A stretch of 64,000 nucleotides of DNA from Coemansia sp. RSA 487 (taxonomy: Eukaryota > Kickxellomycota > Kickxellomycetes > Kickxellales > Kickxellaceae), in the NCBI GenBank assembly GCA_027577595.1, contig JANBRJ010000074.1, forward strand, positions 24,815-88,814, in the 5' to 3' direction. The notes beneath the pieces were generated by a model. That model was given only the letters and a program-made list of their open reading frames with translations. It did not search any database and was not told the DNA's origin. Below are positions 48,172 through 59,078 of this stretch, one piece after another (position 1 is the first letter of the stretch; each line of letters opens with the position of its first letter). The translations under genes and the position numbers were made by a program.

Positions 48172-49074
48172 ATGACCAGAAAGGTTTCAGACTATGAAAA
48201 GGAGCGGTTGGAGAATATCAAAAAAAACCAAGAGATGCTTGTGGCACTCGATCTAGTTCCCTTTGGCAGCCCTACACGTCAACGCAAAATAACTACTCAA
48301 AACAGCCAGAGAGAAGATAACAATACAAGCAACAACGACAGTGAGTGGACGGTTGTGGAAGGAGGAAGGGGGCCACGAGCGGCAAGCACCAAGAGACGCC
48401 GCGCAACAGTGAGCTCGATAATGGTACCGTCCCGGAGGTCCAAGCGGTTGCGTGGCGAAAGCGCAGAACCCACGACAGCAGCGGAGGAACGGGTGGTGGA
48501 AACCGGCGATGTCAGCGAGTTCCTGGCGACTGGTGACGCGTACTTTGCAAAAGAAGCGTTGGCGTCGGCGATACGCGTCACGGGACATTACGCAGGATGG
48601 GTGGAGCGGGGCGTGATGGAGCGGCTAGGGATCCAGGGCAATGCAGCGGACGCATGGGAGACGGAGGGCGGAGGCAAGTTTTCATTCAAGGATCCACTAG
48701 GCACAGGCAAGCCGCTGAAGAAACAGCGCGGCGTAACGCCCGGGGGCCAGTCGGTCGCCAAATATGTGGCCTCGAAGCTGCTGAGGAAAAACCCCAATGC
48801 ATACTTTTACCGGCACACCGAGCCTGGCGTCGAGCAGTGGACCGGCGACTGGACGGACGAGGAGCGCGATGTGTTTCTTCGCGTGGCAAGGGAGCTCGGG
48901 TGCGGCGACAAGTGGGGCTTGTTTTCGACCCACCTGCCCCACCGCGTCGGGTACCAGTGCAGCAACTATTACAGGCAGTATGTGATCCCGGCCGGGTGGA
49001 TTGTGGACGATAACTATAGGCTCGACAGCACCGGCCACGCTGTGTACGTTGGCAAGCACAAGCGCACGGGGTAA
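48172..49074 (+). CDS. SANT/Myb-like domain nuclear protein
   Basis: The protein is 300 aa. The N-terminus (YEKERLENIKKNQEMLVALD) resembles the start of WDR76/Cmr1-type chromatin proteins. A basic, disordered stretch follows (RSKRLRGE). The C-terminal SANT-like unit reads WTGDWTDEERDVFLRVAREL, then DKWGLFSTHLPHRVGYQCSN and YYRQYV, with the spaced aromatics of a Myb helix bundle. Role in chromatin or transcription is inferred. Confidence 0.75.
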   Translation: MTRKVSDYEKERLENIKKNQEMLVALDLVPFGSPTRQRKITTQNSQREDNNTSNNDSEWTVVEGGRGPRAASTKRRRATVSSIMVPSRRSKRLRGESAEPTTAAEERVVETGDVSEFLATGDAYFAKEALASAIRVTGHYAGWVERGVMERLGIQGNAADAWETEGGGKFSFKDPLGTGKPLKKQRGVTPGGQSVAKYVASKLLRKNPNAYFYRHTEPGVEQWTGDWTDEERDVFLRVARELGCGDKWGLFSTHLPHRVGYQCSNYYRQYVIPAGWIVDDNYRLDSTGHAVYVGKHKRTG

Positions 49075-49161
49075 AGCCGATTTTGGTTTCTGACAAATAA
49101 ACTCAAAGCATGTGTAAATGTTACGATAAAGGTTGCTACGAAATCTCTTTCTATTTTTGTT

Positions 49162-50361
49162 TTATTCGTTGCCGATCGAAGGAGCGAGGTGGATGGCGCT
49201 GAGAAGATATCCGCCACCGCCGGACATGGTCATCAGCGGGTGCGTTCGCTTGGGAAGCACCTGGTACTCGCGCAGCCAGCTCTCGGTAAGCTGGACATTC
49301 AGAAACTCTTGCGACTCCAGAAGCCACGCAAACGACTCCAAAAGCGCCTCCTTGCTCGGGTCATAGACTACAAGCATACGCGATCCGCCAAGCCGAGGGA
49401 CAAGTTGCTTGATGACCGACAGCGGGTTGTAGTTTGTCGAAACAACCAGCGCATCAAAATCGCCTTTCCTGAAGTTATCCAAAGTATGTGTCAGCTTTGC
49501 ATGGCCACGCAGACGACGTTCGCGCCCATTAATATCGTCCTGCGATGCGTTCTCCGGAAGCTCCTCGGTAAACGGGGCCATTTTATGGTTGATTTTGGAC
49601 CATGCCAGCGTTTGCAATCTGTCTTTGCATTCAGCTGTAAAGTTCGTGTAACGCAGGGCGTCGTAATTGTGCACGTCCCCATCATGCATCCCAAGGACCT
49701 GGCCACCCTCGCCTAGTCGCGAAAGAAGCGCACCTACAAGCAAACCTTGGCCGTCATCAACTGCCAAAATGCGCGCATTGCTATAGACGTTTGCAAGACT
49801 GAGAAGCTGGGCCAACGTGTCGGCACGGATTCCCCGGATTTTGGCCGGGTTCGCTTCAAAAAAGAAGTTGCACAAATTGTATATCGTGGTTTCTAGTGGA
49901 AGAAAGCACTTCATAAACTTGTTTTGTTTGCGCCTAATGTATTTTGACTTTGAAAACTCTGTCTTTTGAGCAAACGATTCGTTGTTTTCGGTCAATGATG
50001 CAATGATCTCTTGCGCCGACACGTCGCCTGCCAGACTCTTTGTCTTTAGTTTTTCTATTTCCTCAAAGCTGAGCTTTTGCGATTTCGGGTCATCGACTAT
50101 TTCCTTGTTGTTCGCTTCGGTGATGTCGGCGTCGTCGAACCCCACTTGCTTGTGTGGTTTTATCGTTCCGCCCTTTTCGATCTCAAACGTGTGGCCAAAT
50201 GTGTTGCCAATTAGTGCCGATGCTTTGAAGCTGCCGAATTTGCCTAGACTGATTGTGGATCCGGCTTTGATGCAAACGATTTTGCTGTTGGTGCTTGGCA
50301 TGCGGATCACCACATATTCTCCGTTTTTTATTAACGTCGGCTCCAACTGCATTGGTTCCAT
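49162..50361 (-). CDS. TRM6: tRNA (adenine-58-N1)-methyltransferase non-catalytic subunit TRM6
   Basis: The protein is 399 aa from the ATG at 50361 (MEPMQLEPTLIKNGEYVVIR). Typical Trm6/Gcd10 features are the opening beta-barrel (KAGSTISLGKFGSFKASALI, GNTFGHTFEI), the stretch SKYIRRKQNKFMKCF, and a degenerate Rossmann fold (NARILAVDDGQGLLVGALL) that cannot bind AdoMet by itself. With Trm61 it makes m1A58 in tRNA, needed for initiator tRNA stability. Its stop lies 88 bp from that of the SANT gene, tail-to-tail. Confidence 0.92.
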   Translation of the reverse strand: MEPMQLEPTLIKNGEYVVIRMPSTNSKIVCIKAGSTISLGKFGSFKASALIGNTFGHTFEIEKGGTIKPHKQVGFDDADITEANNKEIVDDPKSQKLSFEEIEKLKTKSLAGDVSAQEIIASLTENNESFAQKTEFSKSKYIRRKQNKFMKCFLPLETTIYNLCNFFFEANPAKIRGIRADTLAQLLSLANVYSNARILAVDDGQGLLVGALLSRLGEGGQVLGMHDGDVHNYDALRYTNFTAECKDRLQTLAWSKINHKMAPFTEELPENASQDDINGRERRLRGHAKLTHTLDNFRKGDFDALVVSTNYNPLSVIKQLVPRLGGSRMLVVYDPSKEALLESFAWLLESQEFLNVQLTESWLREYQVLPKRTHPLMTMSGGGGYLLSAIHLAPSIGNE

Positions 50362-50549
50362 TTTTAAAAGCAAAAGAAAACAATATGTTGGTGGGAAGGA
50401 TAGCAATGAATAACAAGCTCACAAAAAAAGACTATATTCTATAAAGCTCAATTAACTTTTTCCTTCGAATTTTGGTCTTGTAGCTTGCGAGGCTAAAAGA
50501 ACCAAGACATGCACAATTGGGTGTACTCACGTGATTCGTTGCTCCAAAA

Positions 50550-51527
50550 TTAATGCGGATACATGTAAAACTGGTACAGGATGTAAATCTGGATGAGGCA
50601 CGGGACAAGAGCGCCCAGGAGCCACGGGACGTAGGGTGCAAGGTAGTGCGGGTCCAGGGAGACCACCAGGATGGCCAGCGCATACGTGGTGTTGCCCATC
50701 AGCGACAGCAGAAAGAGCCAGATTGAAAGGCCCTCGCAGCTCTTGCGTTGGTAGTTCTGGATCGCCTGCGGCACATACGACATGATGTAGATCACGGCCG
50801 ATGCGGTACCCATTGCCTGGGCGATGATCTGCGACCCCGGGACCGAATGCTCGGGGCTCTTCTTATCGTTATCGTTGTTGTTATCTGAGGCTGGGGCAAA
50901 CAGCAGCGCACCCAGCATTACCACGAGACTGCTGACTGCTGCAAGCGACAGGACGCCAGCCATCACGCTTGGAAGTACATCAAGCGAGTGAGCACCGCTA
51001 CTTTCTGCAGCAATGGGGCTTGAGTATTGCATTGTGACGACTTGCTGCGTACCATTGTGCTGCGAGTCATCATGTGCTGCTATGGTTTGAGAGGAATTAA
51101 TTAGGTGCTCAGCCTCAGCCTCAGCCTCAGCCTCAGCCTCAGCACCCTGAGCGTTGTTGGTTCCAAGATCGACCGCATCCTTAGCCAAATGAGCTTTGTA
51201 GACTATACGGTAGTAGATTGTTTGGTAGAGCAGGGTAGAGTCGACAAAGAGATAATATGTGCCAATAATGACAGTCGATGCGACCAGGTCTTGCATCAAG
51301 GCGCCGGCAATGTTGAAGATGTCGCCGCACACCCACGCGGCCATCATCACTAGACTGACGCCCTCGCCGCTCTTCCGCTGGTAGTTCAGGTATATCTGCG
51401 GAAACATCACTACTATCCAGCATGCCAGCGACACATACCCGATGGTAGTTGAAAGCGCTTGCGCATACGCCGACTCTGTTCCAGAAGCCGAGGCATCTGC
51501 GAGTGCCCGGACCACAAGGGCAAGCAT
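50550..51527 (-). CDS. PQ-loop family transporter (vacuolar basic amino acid exporter-like)
   Basis: The protein is 325 aa with seven predicted spans. It has the two PQ-loop repeats: VVMFPQIYLNYQRKSGEGVS (from about residue 39) and YVPQAIQNYQRKSCEGLS (from about residue 251), each followed by a D/N-containing helix. This matches Ypq1/Rtc2 and animal PQLC2, which export cationic amino acids from vacuole or lysosome. The cytosolic loop includes a perfect Ala-Glu dipeptide run from a six-base repeat (51111-51152). Confidence 0.85.
   Translation of the reverse strand: MLALVVRALADASASGTESAYAQALSTTIGYVSLACWIVVMFPQIYLNYQRKSGEGVSLVMMAAWVCGDIFNIAGALMQDLVASTVIIGTYYLFVDSTLLYQTIYYRIVYKAHLAKDAVDLGTNNAQGAEAEAEAEAEAEHLINSSQTIAAHDDSQHNGTQQVVTMQYSSPIAAESSGAHSLDVLPSVMAGVLSLAAVSSLVVMLGALLFAPASDNNNDNDKKSPEHSVPGSQIIAQAMGTASAVIYIMSYVPQAIQNYQRKSCEGLSIWLFLLSLMGNTTYALAILVVSLDPHYLAPYVPWLLGALVPCLIQIYILYQFYMYPH
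51111..51152 (-). repeat. Hexanucleotide repeat encoding (Ala-Glu)n
   Basis: About seven copies of GCCTCA on the plus strand within the PQ-loop gene. Confidence 0.85.
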
Positions 51528-52084
51528 TGTCTAGTTTTTGTCTTGATAGGTAATGAAAATAACGCAGGAACAGGCGACAACAGTAAATACAGTATACAAG
51601 CTGAGAAATACGAAAAAGCTGAATATAAAGAAAAGAAGAGGCCACGGAAAGTCAAGCGAAAAAATTGCGCTATATGCACAATCTGCAAACGAAGCTTGTT
51701 CCATACAAGGAAAGCGTTGCACGTGAGCCCAAAAAACAGGCACAATGGATGGGGGGGAGGTGTTCCTATTTGCTGGCAAATGGATCATTTTATTTTTCTG
51801 GACCTGGAGTTTGGATGGAGTACAAGAGCATTTAGCAAGTATTGAAGTGTTGAAGCAAGCTTGCAAAAAGCCAATTCCTTCTCTTTGACCTTTTCTTTCT
51901 CCTTCTTTTCTTCTGTGTGTGTGCGATTGTTTATAATTTCTCACCCCTCCTTTTTGTATTATTTAGTCTTGTACAGTACAGTGTTTAATTTACCGTTTTT
52001 GCAAACGCCTTCTCTTTTATACAGCAGAAAAGAACGCAAAATTCCGTCCATTCGACTAGTGCTCACCCACTCCCCTTGGCTGAA
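51528..52084. other. Divergent promoter region
   Basis: Spacer between the PQ-loop and BCK1-like genes. Pyrimidine-rich near the BCK1-like start; no gene supported. Confidence 0.55.
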
Positions 52085-53401
52085 ATGGACACTCATTTGG
52101 TCAGACGCGGAGACGCGCATTCCGCCAGCCCTACCAGTAAGCTAAGCAACACATCAACTTCAGCAACGTCGCCACAGCAGCAGTCTAATGCGCATTCGCC
52201 GTCGTCATTGAACAAGATGTCTTCAGTCAGCATTCCTTTGGACGCCTCAGGGAACCCGCTTCCATGGTCTAGAGATTCGATTATCCGATGGGCGCGCAAC
52301 ACTGGGTTCTCAAAGTTCATACCGGCCTTTATTCGTAAGTGCAGAGTCTGTTGTATTCAGCCTAAAGCCAAAACAAAAAAATACTTTTCCTTTTTTTAAA
52401 CCCCCCACATAAACTAATGTTGGATTATCTGTGATTGTGTAGAGTACGGGATCGAGGGGTACATGTTTTACACGCTAAAGCTCGAGGACATTCGTGAGAT
52501 GCGGGTCCCCAACGCCACCATGCAAGATATGATCCAGCTCAACGGCGCAATATACCGACTAAACGTGGCAGCCGCATCACCGGCGAACCGGAGCCACATG
52601 AGCGGCACGATAAGACAGGGTCACGGCAATGCGCCGCCAGGCGCTGCTGGGCACCATATCCATGAGACACAGCTGCTTAGTCGCCCCTTACAGCCCTTGC
52701 GTCCGCCCCGGCCGTCGTGGACCGTTCGGCGAGAAGACCCTCAGCAGCTCATGTATCCTCGCCAAGTGCAGCTGACATCCAACGGAATGGTTGCGCGCCC
52801 TGTGCGCACGCGGCCACAACCACACCCAGCGCCATTGCCGCCGCGGTTAGGCCGCCCGCCACAACAGTTACAGCAGCACCCTTCTAACAACACGGGAGCT
52901 ATTGTGTATAGCCAGCAACTCACAAATGCAAAGCCACTGGACCCCGCGCTACAGCTACAGAACGCAGTGCGGGAAAACCCGACACTGCCAAACGCACCGA
53001 TCACGATCAACACCGGGATGTCTGCAACTCCCAGCCCAGACGCTGACGGAGCGTCTACAGCCCGCACGTGGATTGGGGCGCGCAACAAGGGCGTATCGCC
53101 ACACTCTGGTGGGCGTGAAGGGCAGCAGCAGCAGCAACAACAACAGCAGCAGCATGCTGCAAGTGAGAGGCCGTCGCGTTACGGAACTGGACAGTCGACA
53201 TATCGAAGCCGCAATAGTGCGCATGTCGAAGTTGACGAGCTGCCATTTGTACGCCCCACGCAAAACACATGGGCTGGCGGCAGTGGCACCCAACAGCAGC
53301 ATAACTCGCCTGGCCAGCCGCCGCGGCGCAGAAGCGCTGTCATCGAGGTCTTTGACGAAACGCCGGCAAACATGGACTCGTATAGTGCTGCCACAGCTGG
53401 T

Positions 53402-53449
<48 letters not shown>

Positions 53450-56400
53450 CAGCATCAGCATCAGCTTCAGACGCCTGCCATTGTAGAGCCCTCTGGCAGT
53501 GCGGCAGGTGGAGAAGGCACGCTTCCTGCCAGATACCATGGCACCAACCAGCCGCATTCGCCGTACTATGCACATGGCGCATCAGTGACCACCACTGCTG
53601 GTGCGTTCAGCAGCTACCGCGGCGCAGGTGGCCCGACACCTAGACCGGGTGGTAAATTCCACACGGCGCAGCCGTATCCGGTCGGGCGGCAACGGCGTGG
53701 TGGCATGCATGGCTTGTTTGAAAACTACGGGCTGCATGGCGGTGGTGGCCCTGGAAGTGCTAGCGGCCTATCGCCACGCCACCCAGAGCATGCAACAGGA
53801 GGAGGAGGAGCAAAGGGACACTGGAGACACCCACAACCTCCGCTACGACCACCACCACCACCGCCTCACATGCGCCGCACGTCGTTATCGCCTGTTTTGA
53901 CGGCTCTGCAGCCGGGAAACTACCATATAGCCAATTTGCCTGATACCGATCTGGATGGGTCATCGTCGTCTGATTCGGAGACTGCGGAAACACCACACAT
54001 AAGAGGCAGAGGCCACAAAGTGTTGCCGCCACCGTCGGCTATACCCCTGGCAATCAACACAACGCTTCTGCACAACCTTCAGGCGTCTCCGTGCGACACA
54101 GGCGATTCAACAATCACGCCACTTTCAGTCGTCAATGTCCTTCCTGATGCTCTGAGCACAAGCACTTCGCCTAGCAGCCAGGCAAGCCGTGGTGCTGGCT
54201 ACGAAGCACGTGTGCCTGTTGAAGATGCTTGTGCCATTTCTATTGCTACAAGTACCGTTATCTTTGATGCCGAGAGCATGACTAGCAGCGATGACGAAGA
54301 TGAGTGTAGATCCAATGGCAGCGCAGCGAATTTCGATTTGGTAGAGAATGCGGTGCCAATCGAGGAACTGGCAATGGCAACGACTACAGCAACAGAAACC
54401 ACCACTACCACTGCCACAGTAATGTCTGCTGTTGGGGACTTTGAGATCTGGGATGCTGAAGAGCTGGAGGAAGAGGATGAATCTAAGGATAATGGCAAAT
54501 TGTATGGTAAATCTCCTGAACCCGAAACAGCCGACGATACACTTGTCCAGCAGCAGCAGTCTGCATCCTCGTCTGCGTCATCGGTGTTCAGAGTCATGGG
54601 TGTACGGCACGTTTCGTCGTACAGCCCGGATTTCGACAAGACCGCAGCATCGTTGCTGTCGTCAATCAAGACCGACATGGCGAAGCGAGTAGCATCGGGA
54701 GAAGCAACAAAGAGAAACAGGGAATTTGCTAACGCTGCATCTATTGCGGCGGCCATCGAGTACCACCAGCAAAAGCAGCAGCAGAAGCAGTCTCCTGTGG
54801 TGAATGAGGAGGGCGAGCAGCAGCGTCACCATACAAGCAGACTGTCGGGGTTCTTTGGATTCGGGCAGCGCACGGCCCAAAGGAGCGGTGCATCGCTGCA
54901 GCCACTTAGCACGCCGCAGCCGTTGCGAGGAGGAGCAGGAGGAGGAGGAGGACGGGCGCCAAGCCCCAAAGCGGCATCCGAGCTGCGTGTGGTCACCGAT
55001 TTGCAAACCTTGCGCAGCGGCTCCGGCAGTGTAGGCGCTGTGGCCAGCAGCGAGCAGACAGCCACAGCATCGTCTGCCGAGGGCATGAAGAGCGCATCGC
55101 CGTCGACGCTGACACGGCGGTGGCGCGTTCCGTTTATGCAGCGGGTGTCGGGCGACAGCGATGCTGGCAGCAGGCGCAGTCGAGGCCGTGCCGGGACGAC
55201 CAGCGATATTGAGTCGCCGCTCATTGCTCCGTCGACAGCCGAGCGGCCGGTCAGCATGGTTGAAGGCAGTGGCAGCAGCAGCGGCGTAACCAGTGGGCGG
55301 TCAACACCGCGCACAGCAGCAGCCCTGTTGCAGAGGCAGCAGCGGCTTGCCGAGTCTGCTACTGACAGTGCGTCGACGCGCTCCTTTGTCACTGCCAGCC
55401 CTGGAGAGGGGCCTACATTCGAGCCGAGCCCTATTGCTCGAGCGGACTCATGGACACTCATGTTCTTTAGCAAGGAGTTTGTCGTGCCTCAGAAAGTCGA
55501 AATAGGCGAGATAAAGCCAGTTACTGATGCGCTGACTGCTACTCCGGGAGCTGAGCAGGAGACGCAGACCACTGTTACTGACACAGAGGAGCCTTTACTA
55601 CCACCGCAAGACGCGGAAGGCTGCGAGGAAAATGACGATGATCTGCTCTGGGGTGGAGCTGCACCGCCAGTAGTATCGGAAGACGATGACGACGATCCCA
55701 AAGCAGCTGCTGTGCGAGCAGACATTGCCGAGCAGCAGCAGAGCGATGAGGAGGCTGACGCTCAGTCGATCGCAAGCTCAACACGCACGCTGCCCAGCAC
55801 TATGCGCTTCACGCGCGGCATGCGTGCGACGCTGCTGGAGCGGCAGCCGTCGCGTAACGTGCGTGAGCGCCCGACAGCCGATGTGATCGGCGACCAGCTG
55901 GACAAGTACTTCCCAGGACACGATCTGGACCGGCCGATTGTGCAGGCGGTGCCAGTTGATGGCGACGACGGACTGCTGCACAACCCCGAGTTCCATATTA
56001 TCCTGGATGACGAGGAAGCACGCAGCCAGCCGTCGTCGTCTTCGCGCACTGTGGCTGCGGCGGCGACGGCCAGTGCTACGCAGGCGAGGCTGCATCGCCA
56101 GCAGCGTCGGCCTGCGACCAATACTGCACCAGTGTCAACATCGGCAGGTCCTGGGCGGCGCAAGAGCGTGCGTATGCTTGTGCAGGAACAGCGCATGGGC
56201 AGGCAAGGCAACAGCAGCCGCCGGGCGCAGAATCCCGATCCAGCGGTAGCCGCCTCTGAGCCGTCGGCGTTTCCTGTTCTGCCACCCGAGCCACCGTCCG
56301 AGCCGTGGCCTGAGCTCATCGGGTCGCCGACAAAGGCATCAGCAGTGGTCCGCCGCAAGTCGACCAAGCTCTGGGGCTGCATCCCTGAGGAGATCCGCCC

Positions 56401-57772
56401 ACGTGGCCGCAGGGGCGCAGTCGACGTTGCGGCATCCAGCGCTGACAGCCAGCTGCAGCCGCCGGTTCTGCCGGTTCTGCCGCCGCCGCCACCACAGTCG
56501 TCGCTACCTCCTCCTCCCCCTCCCCCTCCGCCCAATGACGAGATTGTGCGCAGGGCACTATCTCTTCTGCGCAAGCCCGAGTCCAACCCACAGGCGGAAA
56601 AGGAAATAGTCGAGGCAGCGATAAAGTGCGCAGACACAAGAACAGCCGGGTCGACGCGTGCGCAGTTTGTGCATGAGCAGGAAATGAAGCGGCGGCAAGC
56701 AGCGGGCAGTCCGGACGACAGCATCAGCATCAATAGCAGCAGCAACACCAGCGTCAGCACCAGCAGCAGGAGCGTCAACGACACGGTGCGTGCGCTTTTT
56801 GTCAAGTACGGGGTGGTTGCGCCAGCCGGCAGCATCCGGTTCCAGTGGATCAAGGGCAAGCTGATCGGCAAGGGCTCTTTTGGGCACGTGCATGTGGCGC
56901 TGAACGCAGGAACCGGCGAGGTCATTGCAGTCAAGCAGATCCGCCTGCCAACGTCGCTGTGCGCAGCGGCGCCAGACCAGCAGCAGCAGCAGACCGAAAC
57001 TGCTACTGCTGCTGGGAGCGGCGAGCGTGGGAAGGACCAGCTACAAGAGGAGGCGATCCGGATGATGTACACCGAGATTGAGCTGCTGCAGGATATGGAC
57101 CACGAGAACATTGTGCAGCTGCTTGGGTTTGAGGTTGCGCGCGGCGTCATGAGCATGTTTCTGGAGTATGTGCCGGGCGGAACGGTGCAGTCGCTGGTGC
57201 AGCAGCACGGCCCGCTGCCCGAATCCGTGGTGCACTCGTTCCTGCGGCAGGTCTTGGCGGGTCTCGGATACCTGCACGACCGCGGGATCCTGCATCGTGA
57301 CATCAAGGGCGCAAACATCTTGGTTGACGAGACCGGCACATGCAAGATATCGGACTTTGGTATCTCGCGCAAGGCAGACCGCCCAAGACTGCCTACCGAC
57401 GGCGCAGCAGCTTCTGCAGCTTCTACGGCACCAAGGCGAGGGCGTATCCTGGGCACAGTGCCGTTCATGGCGCCAGAGGTGGTTCGTGCGTCCGAATACA
57501 CGGCGGGGGGCGACATCTGGGCGCTGGGCTGCGTGGTCTTGCAGATGTGGTCTGGGCGCGGGCCGTGGGACGACCTGCAGGAGCCGCAGGTGTTCTTCAA
57601 GCTGGGAAAGGGCCTTGCACCGCCAATTCCCGACGACTTGACCGAGGCAGGCATTGACTTTTGCAAAAACTGCTTTGGCGCAGACCCGGCGTCGCGGTGG
57701 GCCGCTGCGGAGCTGGCAAGGATGGACTTTGCGCAGGTGCCAGCGGATTACGCGTACCCGTACCGCGGCTGA
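52085..57772 (+). CDS. MAP kinase kinase kinase, Bck1/Mkh1-like (2 exons)
   Basis: Exon 1 is 52085-52334 (MDTHLVRRGDAH), the intron 52335-52442 (GTAAGT...TGTAG, 108 bp), and exon 2 52443-57772. The spliced protein is 1859 aa. A SAM-like module spans the splice site (WSRDSIIRWARNTGFSKFIP then QYGIEGYMFYTLKLEDIREM). A long disordered region carries poly-Gln, poly-Ser and poly-Pro tracts. The C-terminal kinase has KGKLIGKGSFGHVHVAL, AVKQI, HRDIKGANILV, SDFGISRKAD and GTVPFMAPEVVRASEYTAGG. The family signature and the extreme length match Bck1/Mkh1, the MAPKKK of the cell-wall-integrity cascade below Rho1-Pkc1. Confidence 0.92.
53402..53464 (+). repeat. CAG microsatellite (15 perfect CAG plus CAT/CAG)
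   Basis: Fifteen uninterrupted CAG codons then alternating CAT-CAG, encoding poly-Gln then His-Gln in the BCK1-like kinase. Likely length-polymorphic. Confidence 0.9.
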
Positions 57773-58119
57773 GCCGCCGCCAGCCCTCCCCCAAGGCGGA
57801 AACTTTTCTTTTTCTTTCCTTCCCTTTCCTTCTTTTCCCCTTTCCTCTGTCCCGCGGCGTTGGTCGCGTGTTTGTCTGCAGTCACGGGGGGAAGGAGGGG
57901 AGGGGCGGGACAGAATGGGATGTGCGCGTTGATTTGCCCAAATGTGGAAAAAGAAAAGAAAACCCTATCGCTCTGTACAAACGAAAAAAAAAAAGCAATC
58001 CCTTTCTCTCTGCTTGGCCCCCTTTCACCCTTTCTAGCTTCCTGTTTCAATAAAATAAAAAATTTTACTCTTCTTCACTAGTGTATTTTTTACTCTTGTT
58101 TTTTATTTATCAATTCGAA
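57773..58119. other. Spacer between BCK1-like and Rheb-like genes
   Basis: Strand-asymmetric C/T- and G-rich 3' region followed by an AT-rich promoter. No gene supported. Confidence 0.55.
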
Positions 58120-58980
58120 ATGTCTAGCCAACCTTTGGGTAGGAGCGTAGTTGTTCTTGGAGGAATCAGTGTTGGTACGTTTCATTGGCAAAGTATATGC
58201 TTCATTTCAAACGCCCTTACAAGGCCACTTTCTTTATTTTACGTGTTTCGCAACTAGCAGCCAAAGCCTACTTTCTAAATTTGCACCTTTACTATCTACT
58301 TACAAATATATAGGCAAAAGTACAGCTATTCAACGGTTCCTTGGGGTTGACTTTACTGGGCGGTACCAGCCGACTGTTAAAAACATCCATAGCACAAAGC
58401 TCAATCTTAGCAACATCGAATACAACCTCACAATTACTGATACTGCTGGCCAGGTAAGTTTTTTTTTTTGGCATTTTCTTTTATTTGACTTTAATTTTCG
58501 CTTTTTCAGATATTCCCACCCTCCCCCCTTGTCTTTCCTTATCTGAGATGTATTTTCTTCTTTGTACAAACTTTTTATTTTTAGGATGAAACATCGCTTT
58601 TGGATACATCGTACGTGGGGTCAGCGGACGTGTACGTTATAGTATTTTCGCTGCTTTTCCGAAAGAGCTTCGAAATAGCGCAAGTGATCCGAGACAAGAT
58701 TCTAGACATGTCGGGACTCGAGACCGTTGCTATGGTGCTTGTGGGCAATAAGAGCGATTTGCCCAACGAACGCCAGGTGACACGTGCAGAGGCCGAGGCG
58801 CTGGCCCAGTCATTCGGATGCCCGTATATCGAAACCTCAGCAAAGGAGAATCTGAACATTGAGGATGTTTTCATTAATTCTGTAAAAATGGCTAATAGGG
58901 CACGTGGTGTTGGCGATGAGTCCCTCGAGGGCTCAGAGGGTTACGATCCAAACGACAAATCCATGTGCATTGTAATGTAA
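58120..58980 (+). CDS. Rheb-like small GTPase (3 exons)
   Basis: Exons are 58120-58174, 58314-58453 and 58585-58980; introns start GTACGT and GTAAGT and end TATAG and TTTAG. The spliced protein is 196 aa. Motifs: P-loop GGISVGKST, switch I YQPTVKN, switch II DTAGQDE, NKSD and ETSAK. It ends in the CaaX box CIVM. The block SFEIAQVIRDKILDMSGLE closely follows Rheb (SFEVIKVIHGKLLDM), and positions 12/13 of the P-loop are non-Gly, as in Rheb. Rheb activates TORC1 or regulates amino acid uptake at endomembranes. A divergent Ras is the alternative. Confidence 0.85.
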
Positions 58981-59078
58981 AACACTTTAATTTCCTCTAT
59001 CCGTTGAATTTTTTTCTCATATAAATTGGAAGCTATACTTATACTTATACCTCAAAACAGTTGCGAAATAATGGGGTT

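Noticed and set aside
55762-57666. 634-codon open frame on the minus strand across the BCK1-like kinase
   Set aside because: It is the antisense of GC-rich coding sequence, with no domain. The plus strand encodes an unmistakable kinase.
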